A stretch of DNA of 10,321 nucleotides from an uncultured Bacilli bacterium (GTDB lineage: Bacteria > Bacillota_I > Bacilli_A > RF39 > UBA660). Below, piece by piece: positions 5,179 through 10,321 of this stretch (positions are counted from its first letter, which is position 1; each line of letters begins with the position of its first letter). The translations under genes were made by a program, and so were the position numbers. A model generated the notes under the pieces. That model was not told the DNA's origin. It made no database searches and worked only from the letters and a program-made list of their open reading frames with translations. The DNA is taken from positions 1 to 10,321 of the forward strand of contig CANQLF010000023.1 in NCBI GenBank assembly GCA_947624635.1. The letters run 5' to 3'.

Positions 5179-6383
5179 TATAATATTTTAGATAACAACA
5201 TATCACTCATTTTTAATACACTAATTAGTTTATCGATTTCATCTTTTGTATTATAAAAATATAAGCTTATTCTACATGTATTTTTAATTTCTAGTTCATC
5301 TTTTAATATTTTCGCACAATGATTTCCAGCTCTAACACAAATGTTATAATCATTTAAAAATATTGCGGTATCTTGACTAAATACATCTTTTATATTAAAT
5401 GCTACTATTCCACTATCACTAAACTCATTATATACTTCTATGTTATCTAATTCTTTTAATTTTTTTACTAAGTATTCTCTAAGTTTTAATTCATATTCGT
5501 GTATTTTATCCATATCTAGTAAGTTTAAATACTCTATTGCAGAACCAAGACCAATCGCCCCTTCTATATTTTGAGTACCTGCTTCTAGTCTTTGTGGCAA
5601 GCTTTTATATTCTACTTCACCACTTGATAAGAATGTGGCGTTCATTCCACCACCTGTTACATAAGGTTTTACTTGATCTAGTAATTCATATTTTCCATAT
5701 AACACACCTATTCCAGTTGGTCCACACATTTTGTGTCCAGAAAATACTAGGAAATCGCAATCTAAATCCTGTACATCTACTTTTATATGCGCAACTGACT
5801 GAGCTCCATCGACTACTACTATTATTCCTTTTTGATGAGCAAGTTTGCATATTTCTTTTATAGGTCTAATATCACCTACTACATTAGTTAATTGCGCAAG
5901 TGAAATAACTTTTGTTTTTGGAGTAATAGCTTTTTCTACATTTTCTAATGTAACTTTTAAATCTTTATCTAATTCTATATAATTAATTTTACATCCATTT
6001 TTTTCACATAAGCTAAACCATGGTAAAAGGTTTGATGCATGTTCACTTTTAGTAAGTAATATTTCATCATCTTTTTTTAATGTATTAACAAAATATCCAT
6101 TTACTATTTTATTTATACCATCTGTTGTACCACTAGTAAAAACTATTTCTTCTTGTTTTTCTGCATTAATAAAATCTTTTACAGTTTTTCTAGCACCTTC
6201 ATATTTCATATCTGTTTTTAAACTGATATTATAATCTCCTCTATGTGCATTAGATGTATAACTTGTATAATATTCTGTAATTGCATCTATAACTAACTGT
6301 GGTTTAAAAGTAGTAGCTGCATTATCAAAATATATTAAATCTTTGTTGTTTAAAAGCATTGGAAATTCTTCTCTAATATCCAT
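5178..6383 (-). CDS. sufS: Cysteine desulfurase SufS
   Basis: This 401-residue PLP enzyme of the group II (SufS/CsdA) desulfurases takes sulfur from L-cysteine as an enzyme-bound persulfide, leaving alanine. Visible motifs are DNAATT (20-25) and H115 in SEHASN, which stacks on PLP. D192 and Q195 lie in VDGAQS, the PLP-binding K218 in FSGHK, and the catalytic C356 in RAGNHCAK. The RISLYFYNTKDEID block lies near the end. The usual RAGHHCAQP is slightly changed (N355 and K358), but the catalytic cysteine and arginine remain. GGGAGGTGA precedes the ATG, starting right at the sufD stop codon 12 bases upstream. The 1-base overlap with sufU fits the SufS-SufU pair known from Bacillus. Full length, no damage seen. 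Confidence 0.97.
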   Translation of the reverse strand: MDIREEFPMLLNNKDLIYFDNAATTFKPQLVIDAITEYYTSYTSNAHRGDYNISLKTDMKYEGARKTVKDFINAEKQEEIVFTSGTTDGINKIVNGYFVNTLKKDDEILLTKSEHASNLLPWFSLCEKNGCKINYIELDKDLKVTLENVEKAITPKTKVISLAQLTNVVGDIRPIKEICKLAHQKGIIVVVDGAQSVAHIKVDVQDLDCDFLVFSGHKMCGPTGIGVLYGKYELLDQVKPYVTGGGMNATFLSSGEVEYKSLPQRLEAGTQNIEGAIGLGSAIEYLNLLDMDKIHEYELKLREYLVKKLKELDNIEVYNEFSDSGIVAFNIKDVFSQDTAIFLNDYNICVRAGNHCAKILKDELEIKNTCRISLYFYNTKDEIDKLISVLKMSDMLLSKIL

Positions 6384-6395
6384 ATACTCACCTCC

Positions 6396-7115
6396 CTAAA
6401 TATATGTATCTAATAACTTTTTTTCTTCTTCTGTTAATTCTAAATTATTAACTAAAAATCCATAAGTGAGTAATTTAACACTATCATTATAGCTAATACC
6501 TCTACTCATAAGATATAACATATCATCGTTATTTACAGGACATATTATAGATGAATGAGTAGCTTCTGTATCATCATTACTAATTAACATTATAGGTCTT
6601 ATAGTTGAATAGTTATCACCTAAATTAATTATTTTACTTGCTTGTTTTAATTTAGAATTACTAACATTTTTATATATTTTTTCTATAATATTAAATTCTT
6701 GTTTTTCATTATTAGATATTCCATGATTTCTAACTATACTAGTAGTATTTTTATCATTATGATTAATAGTTAGATTTTTTGTAACAGTACCTATCGTACT
6801 ATAATAGTATTCTATTTTAGAGTTTTCATACAAATCTATATTTATATTACATATAGCATTTTTATTTTTACTATAATAATTAAATATTAAATTACTATTT
6901 TTATTTATTTCTATATTTATTTCTAATTTAGAATTATCTATATTACTTATAAGAAAGATTCTTTTATCTTCTTTAACTTTAATATTTATTTTAAAGTCTT
7001 TAATACTATCTAATTTAATGTACAAATCTTCTTTTATTTCTAAATCTAATTTATTATTTTTAATTTTTAAATTATTATTTAATTCTTTACCATCTACTAT
7101 ATTTAGTATATTCAT
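6396..7115 (-). CDS. sufD: Fe-S scaffold protein SufD, strongly reduced
   Basis: This 239-residue protein belongs to the SufBD family but is little more than half the usual SufD length (about 420). The N-terminal helical region is missing. What remains is a diverged beta-helix core rich in N, K and I (about 1-170) and the C-terminal block EATHSS through DDMLYLMSRGI to LLTYGFL. H187 in ATHSS corresponds by position to H360 of E. coli SufD, which acts with the SufB cysteine in cluster assembly, so the functional end is kept. It starts one base after the sufC stop and is followed by sufS after 12 bases, the standard sufCDS order, which supports the identification better than the sequence alone. 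I see no frameshift, since the frame is open from a sensible start to a normal C-terminus. Confidence 0.88.
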   Translation of the reverse strand: MNILNIVDGKELNNNLKIKNNKLDLEIKEDLYIKLDSIKDFKINIKVKEDKRIFLISNIDNSKLEINIEINKNSNLIFNYYSKNKNAICNINIDLYENSKIEYYYSTIGTVTKNLTINHNDKNTTSIVRNHGISNNEKQEFNIIEKIYKNVSNSKLKQASKIINLGDNYSTIRPIMLISNDDTEATHSSIICPVNNDDMLYLMSRGISYNDSVKLLTYGFLVNNLELTEEEKKLLDTYI

Positions 7116-7116
7116 T

Positions 7117-7872
7117 TTAACTTTTTTCCTTTATATCATTTGTACTAAATTTTGAAAATCCTTCTTTTTCTATTTCGAATGCAAGTGATGCATCAGATGT
7201 TTTAATTATTTTTCCATCTTTAATTATATGTACGTAATCTGGTTTTATATATTCTAGTATTCTTGGATAGTGTGTAATTATTATTAAGCTTGTATCTTTA
7301 TTTTCTTTGATGTAATCTAACGTGCTTAAAGCTACTATTTTTAAGCTATCAACATCTAATCCTGAATCTATTTCATCTAGTATTACTAATTTTGGTTTTA
7401 ATAATCTCATTTGTAATATTTCATTTTTTTTCTTTTCTCCACCAGAAAATCCTTGATTTATATTTCTATAAAGCATTCCATCTTTTAGTTTTAATTCTTT
7501 AGTTAAGTTTTCTACTTCTGTTGCGAATTTAAATAGGTTTAGTGGTTCATCGTTTTTTGAATCAACTGCAGCTTTTAAGAAGTCTATATTATTTACTCCT
7601 TCTATTTCTCTTGGGTGTTGGTATGCAATGAATATTCCTTTTTTTGCTCTTTCATCTACTTTTAGTTTTGTTAAATCTTCATCTAGAAATGTTATTTCAC
7701 CACTATCAATTTTATAGTGATTATCACCCATTAAAACTCTAGATAAAGTAGATTTACCTACTCCATTAGGTCCCATTATGGCATGAATTTCACCAGGTTT
7801 TATATTTAAATCGAAATCTTTTAAGATTTGTTTATCTTCAACACTTACGCTTAGGTTACTGATTTTTAACAT
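7117..7872 (-). CDS. sufC: Fe-S assembly ATPase SufC
   Basis: The 251-residue protein is the ABC-type ATPase of the SufBCD complex, cytoplasmic and not a transporter. It shows Walker A GPNGVGKST (34-42), the Q-loop at Q85, the SufC-typical signature FSGGEKKKNE (142-151), Walker B LVILDEIDSGLD (162-173) and the switch histidine H201 in IITHY. ATP hydrolysis drives the rearrangement of SufB and SufD that exposes the cluster-building site. Length and motifs are standard. It is the first gene of the operon. GAGGTGA lies just before the ATG, and a good promoter (7895-7923) sits upstream. sufD follows after a single base. Confidence 0.98.
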   Translation of the reverse strand: MLKISNLSVSVEDKQILKDFDLNIKPGEIHAIMGPNGVGKSTLSRVLMGDNHYKIDSGEITFLDEDLTKLKVDERAKKGIFIAYQHPREIEGVNNIDFLKAAVDSKNDEPLNLFKFATEVENLTKELKLKDGMLYRNINQGFSGGEKKKNEILQMRLLKPKLVILDEIDSGLDVDSLKIVALSTLDYIKENKDTSLIIITHYPRILEYIKPDYVHIIKDGKIIKTSDASLAFEIEKEGFSKFSTNDIKEKS

Positions 7873-7894
7873 GGTGTCACCTCTTCACAATATG

Positions 7895-7923
7895 ATTTTA
7901 ACACTTTTTTAGTATTTTAACAA
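7895..7923 (-). promoter_or_regulatory. Predicted promoter of the suf operon
   Basis: TTGTTA (7918-7923) and TAAAAT (7895-7900) on the minus strand are separated by 17 bp, and the start point would fall near 7888, giving a leader of about 16 bases with the GAGGTGA site. The -35 matches 4 of 6 and the -10 matches 5 of 6 consensus bases. No obvious operator repeat surrounds it. Confidence 0.6.
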
Positions 7924-7971
7924 TTATTTGTGTATATATTTGTCGTTTCAAAAGTTAATTAAAACAAGTAA

Positions 7972-8424
7972 CTAATTGTTGCTTGTTTGTATTTCATTTG
8001 AATATTTTTGTAATAATTCTTTTTCCATTTTTTTCTTAGCTTTTTTAATTTCTGAAAATTCTCGTGATTTTCTATTAGATATTTTTAATTTATCAACCGG
8101 ATATACACTAGATATATATAATTCCCTTTTTTTGGTTGGAGTCACCACAACAACTACATTTTCCATCAATTTTTTATAATATTCTATTCCATTTTTTGTA
8201 GTGTTATAAAAAACAAAATCCGGGTGTTTAATTACACTATCCATATTGTCCATAGTATAATTTAAACTTTCAATACTTTCATATTGTTCCGCATGTGAAG
8301 CAATATGTTTAAATAATCCAGCTTCTTGTAAAATTATTTTACCAGCTTGATCATCCAAATACCATTTTTTTGCAATTTCATTTGTTACTTTCCCCATTAT
8401 TTTAACCATTCGTTTCTTTTTCAT
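7972..8424 (-). CDS. Small protein resembling phage BECR-fold (PBECR-type) nuclease domains
   Basis: This is a 150-residue basic protein without signal peptide or membrane segment. The pattern is FKHIASH (H40, H44), then IKHPDFV (65-71), EYYKKL (81-86), a hydrophobic VVVVV strand (90-94) and ELYISSVYPVDKL (101-113), followed by a lysine-rich tail (about 113-140). This order (His pair, PDxV, EYYK, hydrophobic strand, final strand) resembles, from memory, the PBECR domains: phage-borne relatives of the barnase/EndoU/colicin E5-D/RelE fold, often in polyvalent phage proteins. Nuclease activity is not shown. The ATG at 8422-8424 has only a modest GGCGGTG upstream. An RNA-like element with a terminator ends 15 bases before it, so the gene depends on read-through or on that leader. 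It is separated from sufC by 99 bases and a promoter. Confidence 0.7.
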   Translation of the reverse strand: MKKKRMVKIMGKVTNEIAKKWYLDDQAGKIILQEAGLFKHIASHAEQYESIESLNYTMDNMDSVIKHPDFVFYNTTKNGIEYYKKLMENVVVVVTPTKKRELYISSVYPVDKLKISNRKSREFSEIKKAKKKMEKELLQKYSNEIQTSNN

Positions 8425-8439
8425 ATAACACCGCCAAAA

Positions 8440-8478
8440 CTATTATAATTAAAGGGCCACACCATAAAGGTATAGCCC
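8440..8478 (-). terminator. Intrinsic terminator of the structured RNA
   Basis: On the minus strand GGGCTATACC and GGTGTGGCCC (8454-8478) pair over 10 bp with a 5-base loop, followed by the T-rich TTTAATTATAATA. The pairing uses U-G wobbles that exist only on the minus-strand transcript (the plus strand would have C-A mismatches), which fixes the direction. It separates the RNA element from the PBECR-like gene. Confidence 0.75.
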
Positions 8479-8612
8479 TATGGAGTATAGGTAGATGCTC
8501 CTGAGTCTACATGTCTTCTTTCGAATATAATTCTACTCGGACTCCATACTTTCGTATAGAGCGTGCTGGGCGAAGTCTTTCCAGTCCTCAATACTCCTAC
8601 AATTATTAAATC
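8479..8612 (-). ncRNA. Structured RNA of unrecognised family (free RNA or leader of the PBECR-like gene)
   Basis: The minus-strand sequence is far richer in G and C than its surroundings and folds compactly. A closing helix GGAGTAT/ATACTCC (8591-8597 with 8482-8488) encloses three elements. The first is CTGG/CCAG (8566-8584). The second is an 8-bp hairpin with a GAAA tetraloop (8542-8561). The third is a helix TCCGAGT/ACTCAGGA with one bulged A (8535-8541 with 8499-8506). U-G pairs in the hairpins again favour the minus strand. No long reading frame is present. A terminator follows directly. I compared it from memory with 6S, SRP, tmRNA, RNase P, T-box and the common riboswitches and saw no match. 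It could be a small RNA, a riboswitch-like leader, or an RNA antitoxin for the next gene. Confidence 0.6.
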
Positions 8613-8618
8613 ATTCTG

Positions 8619-8647
8619 ATTTAAATAATTTTATCTTATTATGTCAA
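8619..8647 (-). promoter_or_regulatory. Possible promoter of the structured RNA
   Basis: A perfect -35 TTGACA (8642-8647) on the minus strand is followed after 17 bp by TTAAAT (8619-8624), a 4-of-6 match to the -10, which would start transcription about 15 bases before the closing helix of the RNA. An alternative pair is TTGTCA (8655-8660) with TAAGAT (8633-8638), spaced by 16 bp. The -35 is one arm of the palindrome at 8642-8659. Confidence 0.4.
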
Positions 8648-8659
8648 ATTTCTTTGACA
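8642..8659. repeat. Perfect 18-bp palindrome (possible operator)
   Basis: TGTCAAA and TTTGACA are perfect 7-base arms around TTTC. The site overlaps the predicted -35 of the RNA promoter, the place where a dimeric repressor would block transcription. Each arm also contains a TTGACA reading outward, so part of the symmetry could simply reflect two divergent -35 elements. Confidence 0.45.
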
Positions 8660-8819
8660 ACTTCATTTTATTACAAAACAGAATTAAAAATCAACCTATT
8701 TTTTTAAATTTTCTGTTCCTTTTTTGAAGTACAGTTTACTATTATACTATTTTTTAGTAATTTGTCAATCAATTGTTGTTACATGATAGTATATGTTTGT
8801 AAGCTTTTTGTATATTAAA
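8660..8819. other. Intergenic stretch without recognisable genes
   Basis: This is AT-rich DNA with stop codons in all frames and no convincing hairpin, promoter pair or ribosome binding site leading to a frame. It separates the structured RNA from the terminator of the zinc-ribbon gene. Confidence 0.5.
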
Positions 8820-8846
8820 AGAACTACACCTTTATGATGCAGTTCT
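8817..8846 (-). terminator. Intrinsic terminator of the zinc-ribbon membrane protein gene
   Basis: On the minus strand AGAACTGCATC and GGTGTAGTTCT (8820-8846) form an 11-bp stem including two G-U wobbles, with an ATAAA loop, followed by a short T-run. It lies about 55 bases after the stop codon of the 8901-9437 gene. The wobbles again show that the minus strand is meant. Confidence 0.7.
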
Positions 8847-8900
8847 AATCTAGATATTTTATTTTGAACTTAGCTCTAAGTGATTAAACTTTTTATGCGA

Positions 8901-9437
8901 TTATGGAACTATTATGTATGCTTTATTTATTAGTATAATTATACATAATATAAGTGATATGATATCAATTATGAAAAATATTTTATCCGACAAACTCATA
9001 CTTTTAAATCCTGTATACTTTATATTTTTACTATGGTACTTTTTTAATGCGATTTTTGAAAACGATTTATCTAGATGCTTTTCACAATAAATCAATATAA
9101 TCGGTTCTAAAATTCCTATTAAAGAAAATATAAAAGCAATGAGAAAGAAATAAAAATTTAAAAATAAACTACTTGGTACTACAATCAGCCATATAATACC
9201 TAATAATGGATCGTTAGTCGAAGTCCAATTAGAAGCTATCCAAAATGCATATGCATATAAAATAAGAAATATTGGTGATGAAACTTCAGCAATTTTAATT
9301 AATATATATAAGAGTTCATTTAAAAATCCTGAAAAATTATTTTTACTATTATCCAATCCATTTAGTTCATTTCTACAATTAATGCAAATATTTGAATTAT
9401 CTTCGTTGTTCCACCCACAATTTTTACAAATTTTCAT
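8901..9437 (-). CDS. Zinc-ribbon membrane protein of unknown function
   Basis: The 178-residue protein begins with a compact zinc ribbon, CKNC at 4-7 and CINC at 18-21, followed by a short polar linker. Four hydrophobic segments come next (about 43-69, 79-95, 96-118 and 153-171), predicted to span the membrane. A basic loop (about 120-150, with KKYHSKNIKYTGFK) lies before the last segment. The combination of an N-terminal zinc ribbon and a membrane domain is common in uncharacterised proteins of low-GC bacteria, and no substrate or partner can be read from it. The start is well supported by GGAGGTGA six bases upstream and a near-consensus promoter. The gene stands alone, with its own promoter and terminator, divergent from the BRO-N gene. 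Confidence 0.85.
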   Translation of the reverse strand: MKICKNCGWNNEDNSNICINCRNELNGLDNSKNNFSGFLNELLYILIKIAEVSSPIFLILYAYAFWIASNWTSTNDPLLGIIWLIVVPSSLFLNFYFFLIAFIFSLIGILEPIILIYCEKHLDKSFSKIALKKYHSKNIKYTGFKSMSLSDKIFFIIDIISLILCIIILINKAYIIVP

Positions 9438-9457
9438 TTACCGTCACCTCCATATTT

Positions 9458-9486
9458 AGTATATAAATTTTATAATTTATAGTCAA
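9458..9486 (-). promoter_or_regulatory. Promoter of the zinc-ribbon membrane protein gene
   Basis: TTGACT (9481-9486) and TATACT (9458-9463) on the minus strand, each 5 of 6 to consensus, are spaced by exactly 17 bp. The start point would be near 9451, only about 14 bases before the ATG, so the mRNA leader would hold little beyond the Shine-Dalgarno. Confidence 0.7.
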
Positions 9487-9582
9487 TATTAACATTTAAA
9501 ATAGCAAAATGGTTTACAAACATATTAGCTAATTTAAAAATTTTAAAAATATTAATTTTTTCTTATGCATAGAACTAATGTA

Positions 9583-9591
9583 TGATATAAT
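9583..9591 (+). promoter_or_regulatory. Extended -10 promoter upstream of the BRO-N gene
   Basis: TGATATAAT on the plus strand is a perfect extended -10 element (TGnTATAAT), while the -35 region (TTATGC at 9563-9568) is weak, as is common for extended -10 promoters. It would yield a leader of about 150 bases containing the palindrome at 9626-9653. A second TATAAT at 9714-9719 lacks a -35 at proper distance. Confidence 0.5.
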
Positions 9592-9625
9592 TAGTTTACA
9601 GAAAAGTAATGCATATCAAAAACAG

Positions 9626-9653
9626 TTAATTCGGCGGAATTCCGCCAAATTAA
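9626..9653. repeat. 28-bp near-perfect palindrome in the BRO-N gene leader
   Basis: The core GGCGGAATTCCGCC (9633-9646) is a perfect palindrome flanked by TTAATT and AATTAA, with a single non-matching pair (C at 9632 against A at 9647) that becomes a U-G pair on a minus-strand RNA. It is the most GC-rich point of the intergenic region. It could be a repressor operator, an RNA hairpin in the leader, or a remnant of a mobile palindromic repeat. Confidence 0.7.
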
Positions 9654-9748
9654 AATCTAAACTTACAATGATATATATTCATTAGCTTGAATAAATTAAA
9701 TACATAAAAAAATTATAATAATGTTAATAATATAAGGAGGTAATATAT

Positions 9749-10321
9749 ATGATACAAGATAAATTAAATACAATAAGTAATTTATTTGAAGGAAAAGAAA
9801 TTAGAAGTATATGGAATAGTAAGGAAGGAGATTACTACTTTAGTGTAGTAGATGTAATTAGTGCATTAACTGACGCTAATATTCCAAGAAATTATTGGAG
9901 TGATTTAAAAAGAAAATTAAAACAAGAAGGAAGTGAACTGCACGAAAAAATCGTGCAGTTGAAAATGAAAGCACAGGATGGAAAAATGAGAGAGACTGAT
10001 ACTTTAAATACCAAAGGAATTTTAAGACTTGTAGAATCAATTCCATCGAAAAATGCAGAGCCATTCAAATTGTGGTTAGCAAATTTAGGTAGTGAAAGAA
10101 TTGATGAAGTATTTGATCCAGAAATAGCTATTAAAAGAGCAATTAATTATTATAGAAATCGTGGATATGATGACAAATGGATTGAAACTAGTATAAAAGG
10201 AATATTAAACAGAAATAAACTTACTGATATATGGAAAGAAAATGGAATAACAAAAGATCATGAATATGGAATATTAACAAATGAAATATATAAAAGTTGG
10301 TCTGGTATGAAAGCAAGTGAA
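9749..10321 (+). CDS. BRO-N domain protein, phage antirepressor-like (partial, runs off the right edge)
   Basis: The frame is open for 191 codons to the window end without a stop. The protein starts MIQDKLNTISNLFEGKEIR and carries the BRO-N hallmarks: YYFSVVDVISALTD (about 27-40), NYWSDLKRKLK, DTLNTKGILRLVESIPS, and AEPFKLWLANLGSERIDEV. A C-terminal part then begins, with EIAIKRAINYYRNRGYDDKWI and EYGILTNEIYKSWSGM. BRO-N proteins bind DNA and are common in phages and as isolated genes in gut bacteria. From memory, full-length relatives are about 260-280 residues, so roughly 80-90 are missing. TAAGGAGG stands 8 bases before the ATG, an excellent site. The frame contains a perfect inverted repeat at 9936-9960. 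No other phage genes are visible in the window. Confidence 0.9.
   Translation, partial: MIQDKLNTISNLFEGKEIRSIWNSKEGDYYFSVVDVISALTDANIPRNYWSDLKRKLKQEGSELHEKIVQLKMKAQDGKMRETDTLNTKGILRLVESIPSKNAEPFKLWLANLGSERIDEVFDPEIAIKRAINYYRNRGYDDKWIETSIKGILNRNKLTDIWKENGITKDHEYGILTNEIYKSWSGMKASE
9936..9960 (+). repeat. Perfect inverted repeat inside the BRO-N coding sequence
   Basis: AACTGCACGA and TCGTGCAGTT are exact 10-base complements around five A, inside the coding frame where they encode the stretch ELHEKIVQLK. The hairpin keeps the frame. Its GC-rich arms stand out from the AT-rich gene. No T-run follows, so it is not a terminator. Confidence 0.85.

Noticed and set aside
5537..5863. Plus-strand open frame of 108 codons opposite sufS
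   Set aside because: It lies entirely within the well-supported sufS gene, has no ribosome binding site I trust, and its product is a low-complexity leucine- and histidine-rich shadow translation.
7963..7987. Terminator after the PBECR-like gene
   Set aside because: The stem AACAAGTAAC/GTTGCTTGTT has a C-A mismatch on the minus strand and no proper T-run; its one wobble pair fits the plus strand, where there is no gene to end.
8479..8612. T-box leader, 6S RNA, SRP RNA or tetrahydrofolate riboswitch
   Set aside because: The conserved T-box UGGNACCGCG, the SRP GGAAGCAG-type loop and the 6S bubble motifs are not found. Only the GGAG/CTCC closing helix and a GCATC near the 3' side recall the folate riboswitch, which is too little.
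8479..8612. Classical ToxI-type antitoxin array
   Set aside because: No tandem repeats of about 35 bases are present, and the downstream protein lacks ToxN-like sequence.
9626..9653. The 28-bp palindrome as an intrinsic terminator
   Set aside because: The plus strand has no T-run after it, and on the minus strand no gene lies upstream that would need ending; the nearest T5 is separated by several bases.
9876..10064. Minus-strand open frame of 62 codons within the BRO-N gene
   Set aside because: It is the shadow of a clearly conserved plus-strand protein with a strong ribosome binding site.

Overview
The window comes from a very AT-rich, low-GC bacterium, most likely of the Bacillota (Firmicutes). 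The signs are a SufCDSUB-type iron-sulfur operon with SufU instead of SufE, a SpoVS homologue, an Amidase_3 cell-wall hydrolase (so a peptidoglycan wall is present), strong GGAGG ribosome binding sites and ordinary TGG tryptophan codons (not the Mycoplasma code). I cannot name the species. An uncultured Bacilli/Erysipelotrichia- or Clostridia-like host lineage is an inference.

Left part, minus strand: the first 51 bases are the N-terminus of a gene that leaves the window. It is preceded by a near-perfect sigma-A promoter whose 16-bp spacer holds a run of eight G, a classical layout for phase-variable transcription. Next come spoVS (253-513) and a short ssb paralogue (589-918), which probably share one transcript.

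Centre, minus strand, transcribed right to left: a promoter at 7895-7923 drives sufC, sufD, sufS and sufU, then two unrecognised small genes (4268-4741 and 3827-4234), then sufB and an N-acetylmuramoyl-L-alanine amidase, ending in an intrinsic terminator at 997-1049. SufS takes sulfur from cysteine, SufU accepts it, and SufB with SufC and SufD builds the cluster. The two inserted genes are candidates for lineage-specific Suf partners. SufD is strongly shortened (239 aa). A second terminator plus a perfect TATAAT just before sufB suggest that sufB and the amidase can be expressed separately.

Right part: at about 8440-8600 (minus) a compact folded RNA with its own intrinsic terminator sits directly ahead of a 150-aa gene resembling phage-type BECR-fold nuclease domains (7972-8424). 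The order RNA, terminator, toxin-like gene resembles type III toxin-antitoxin loci, but the RNA lacks the usual repeats. Further right are a zinc-ribbon membrane protein (8901-9437, minus) with a good promoter and terminator and, divergently on the plus strand, a BRO-N family (phage antirepressor-like) gene cut by the right edge. That gene has a 28-bp palindrome in its leader and a perfect 10-bp-arm inverted repeat inside its coding sequence. The part from about 7970 to the right edge has an accessory or mobile character; the Suf block looks like core genome.
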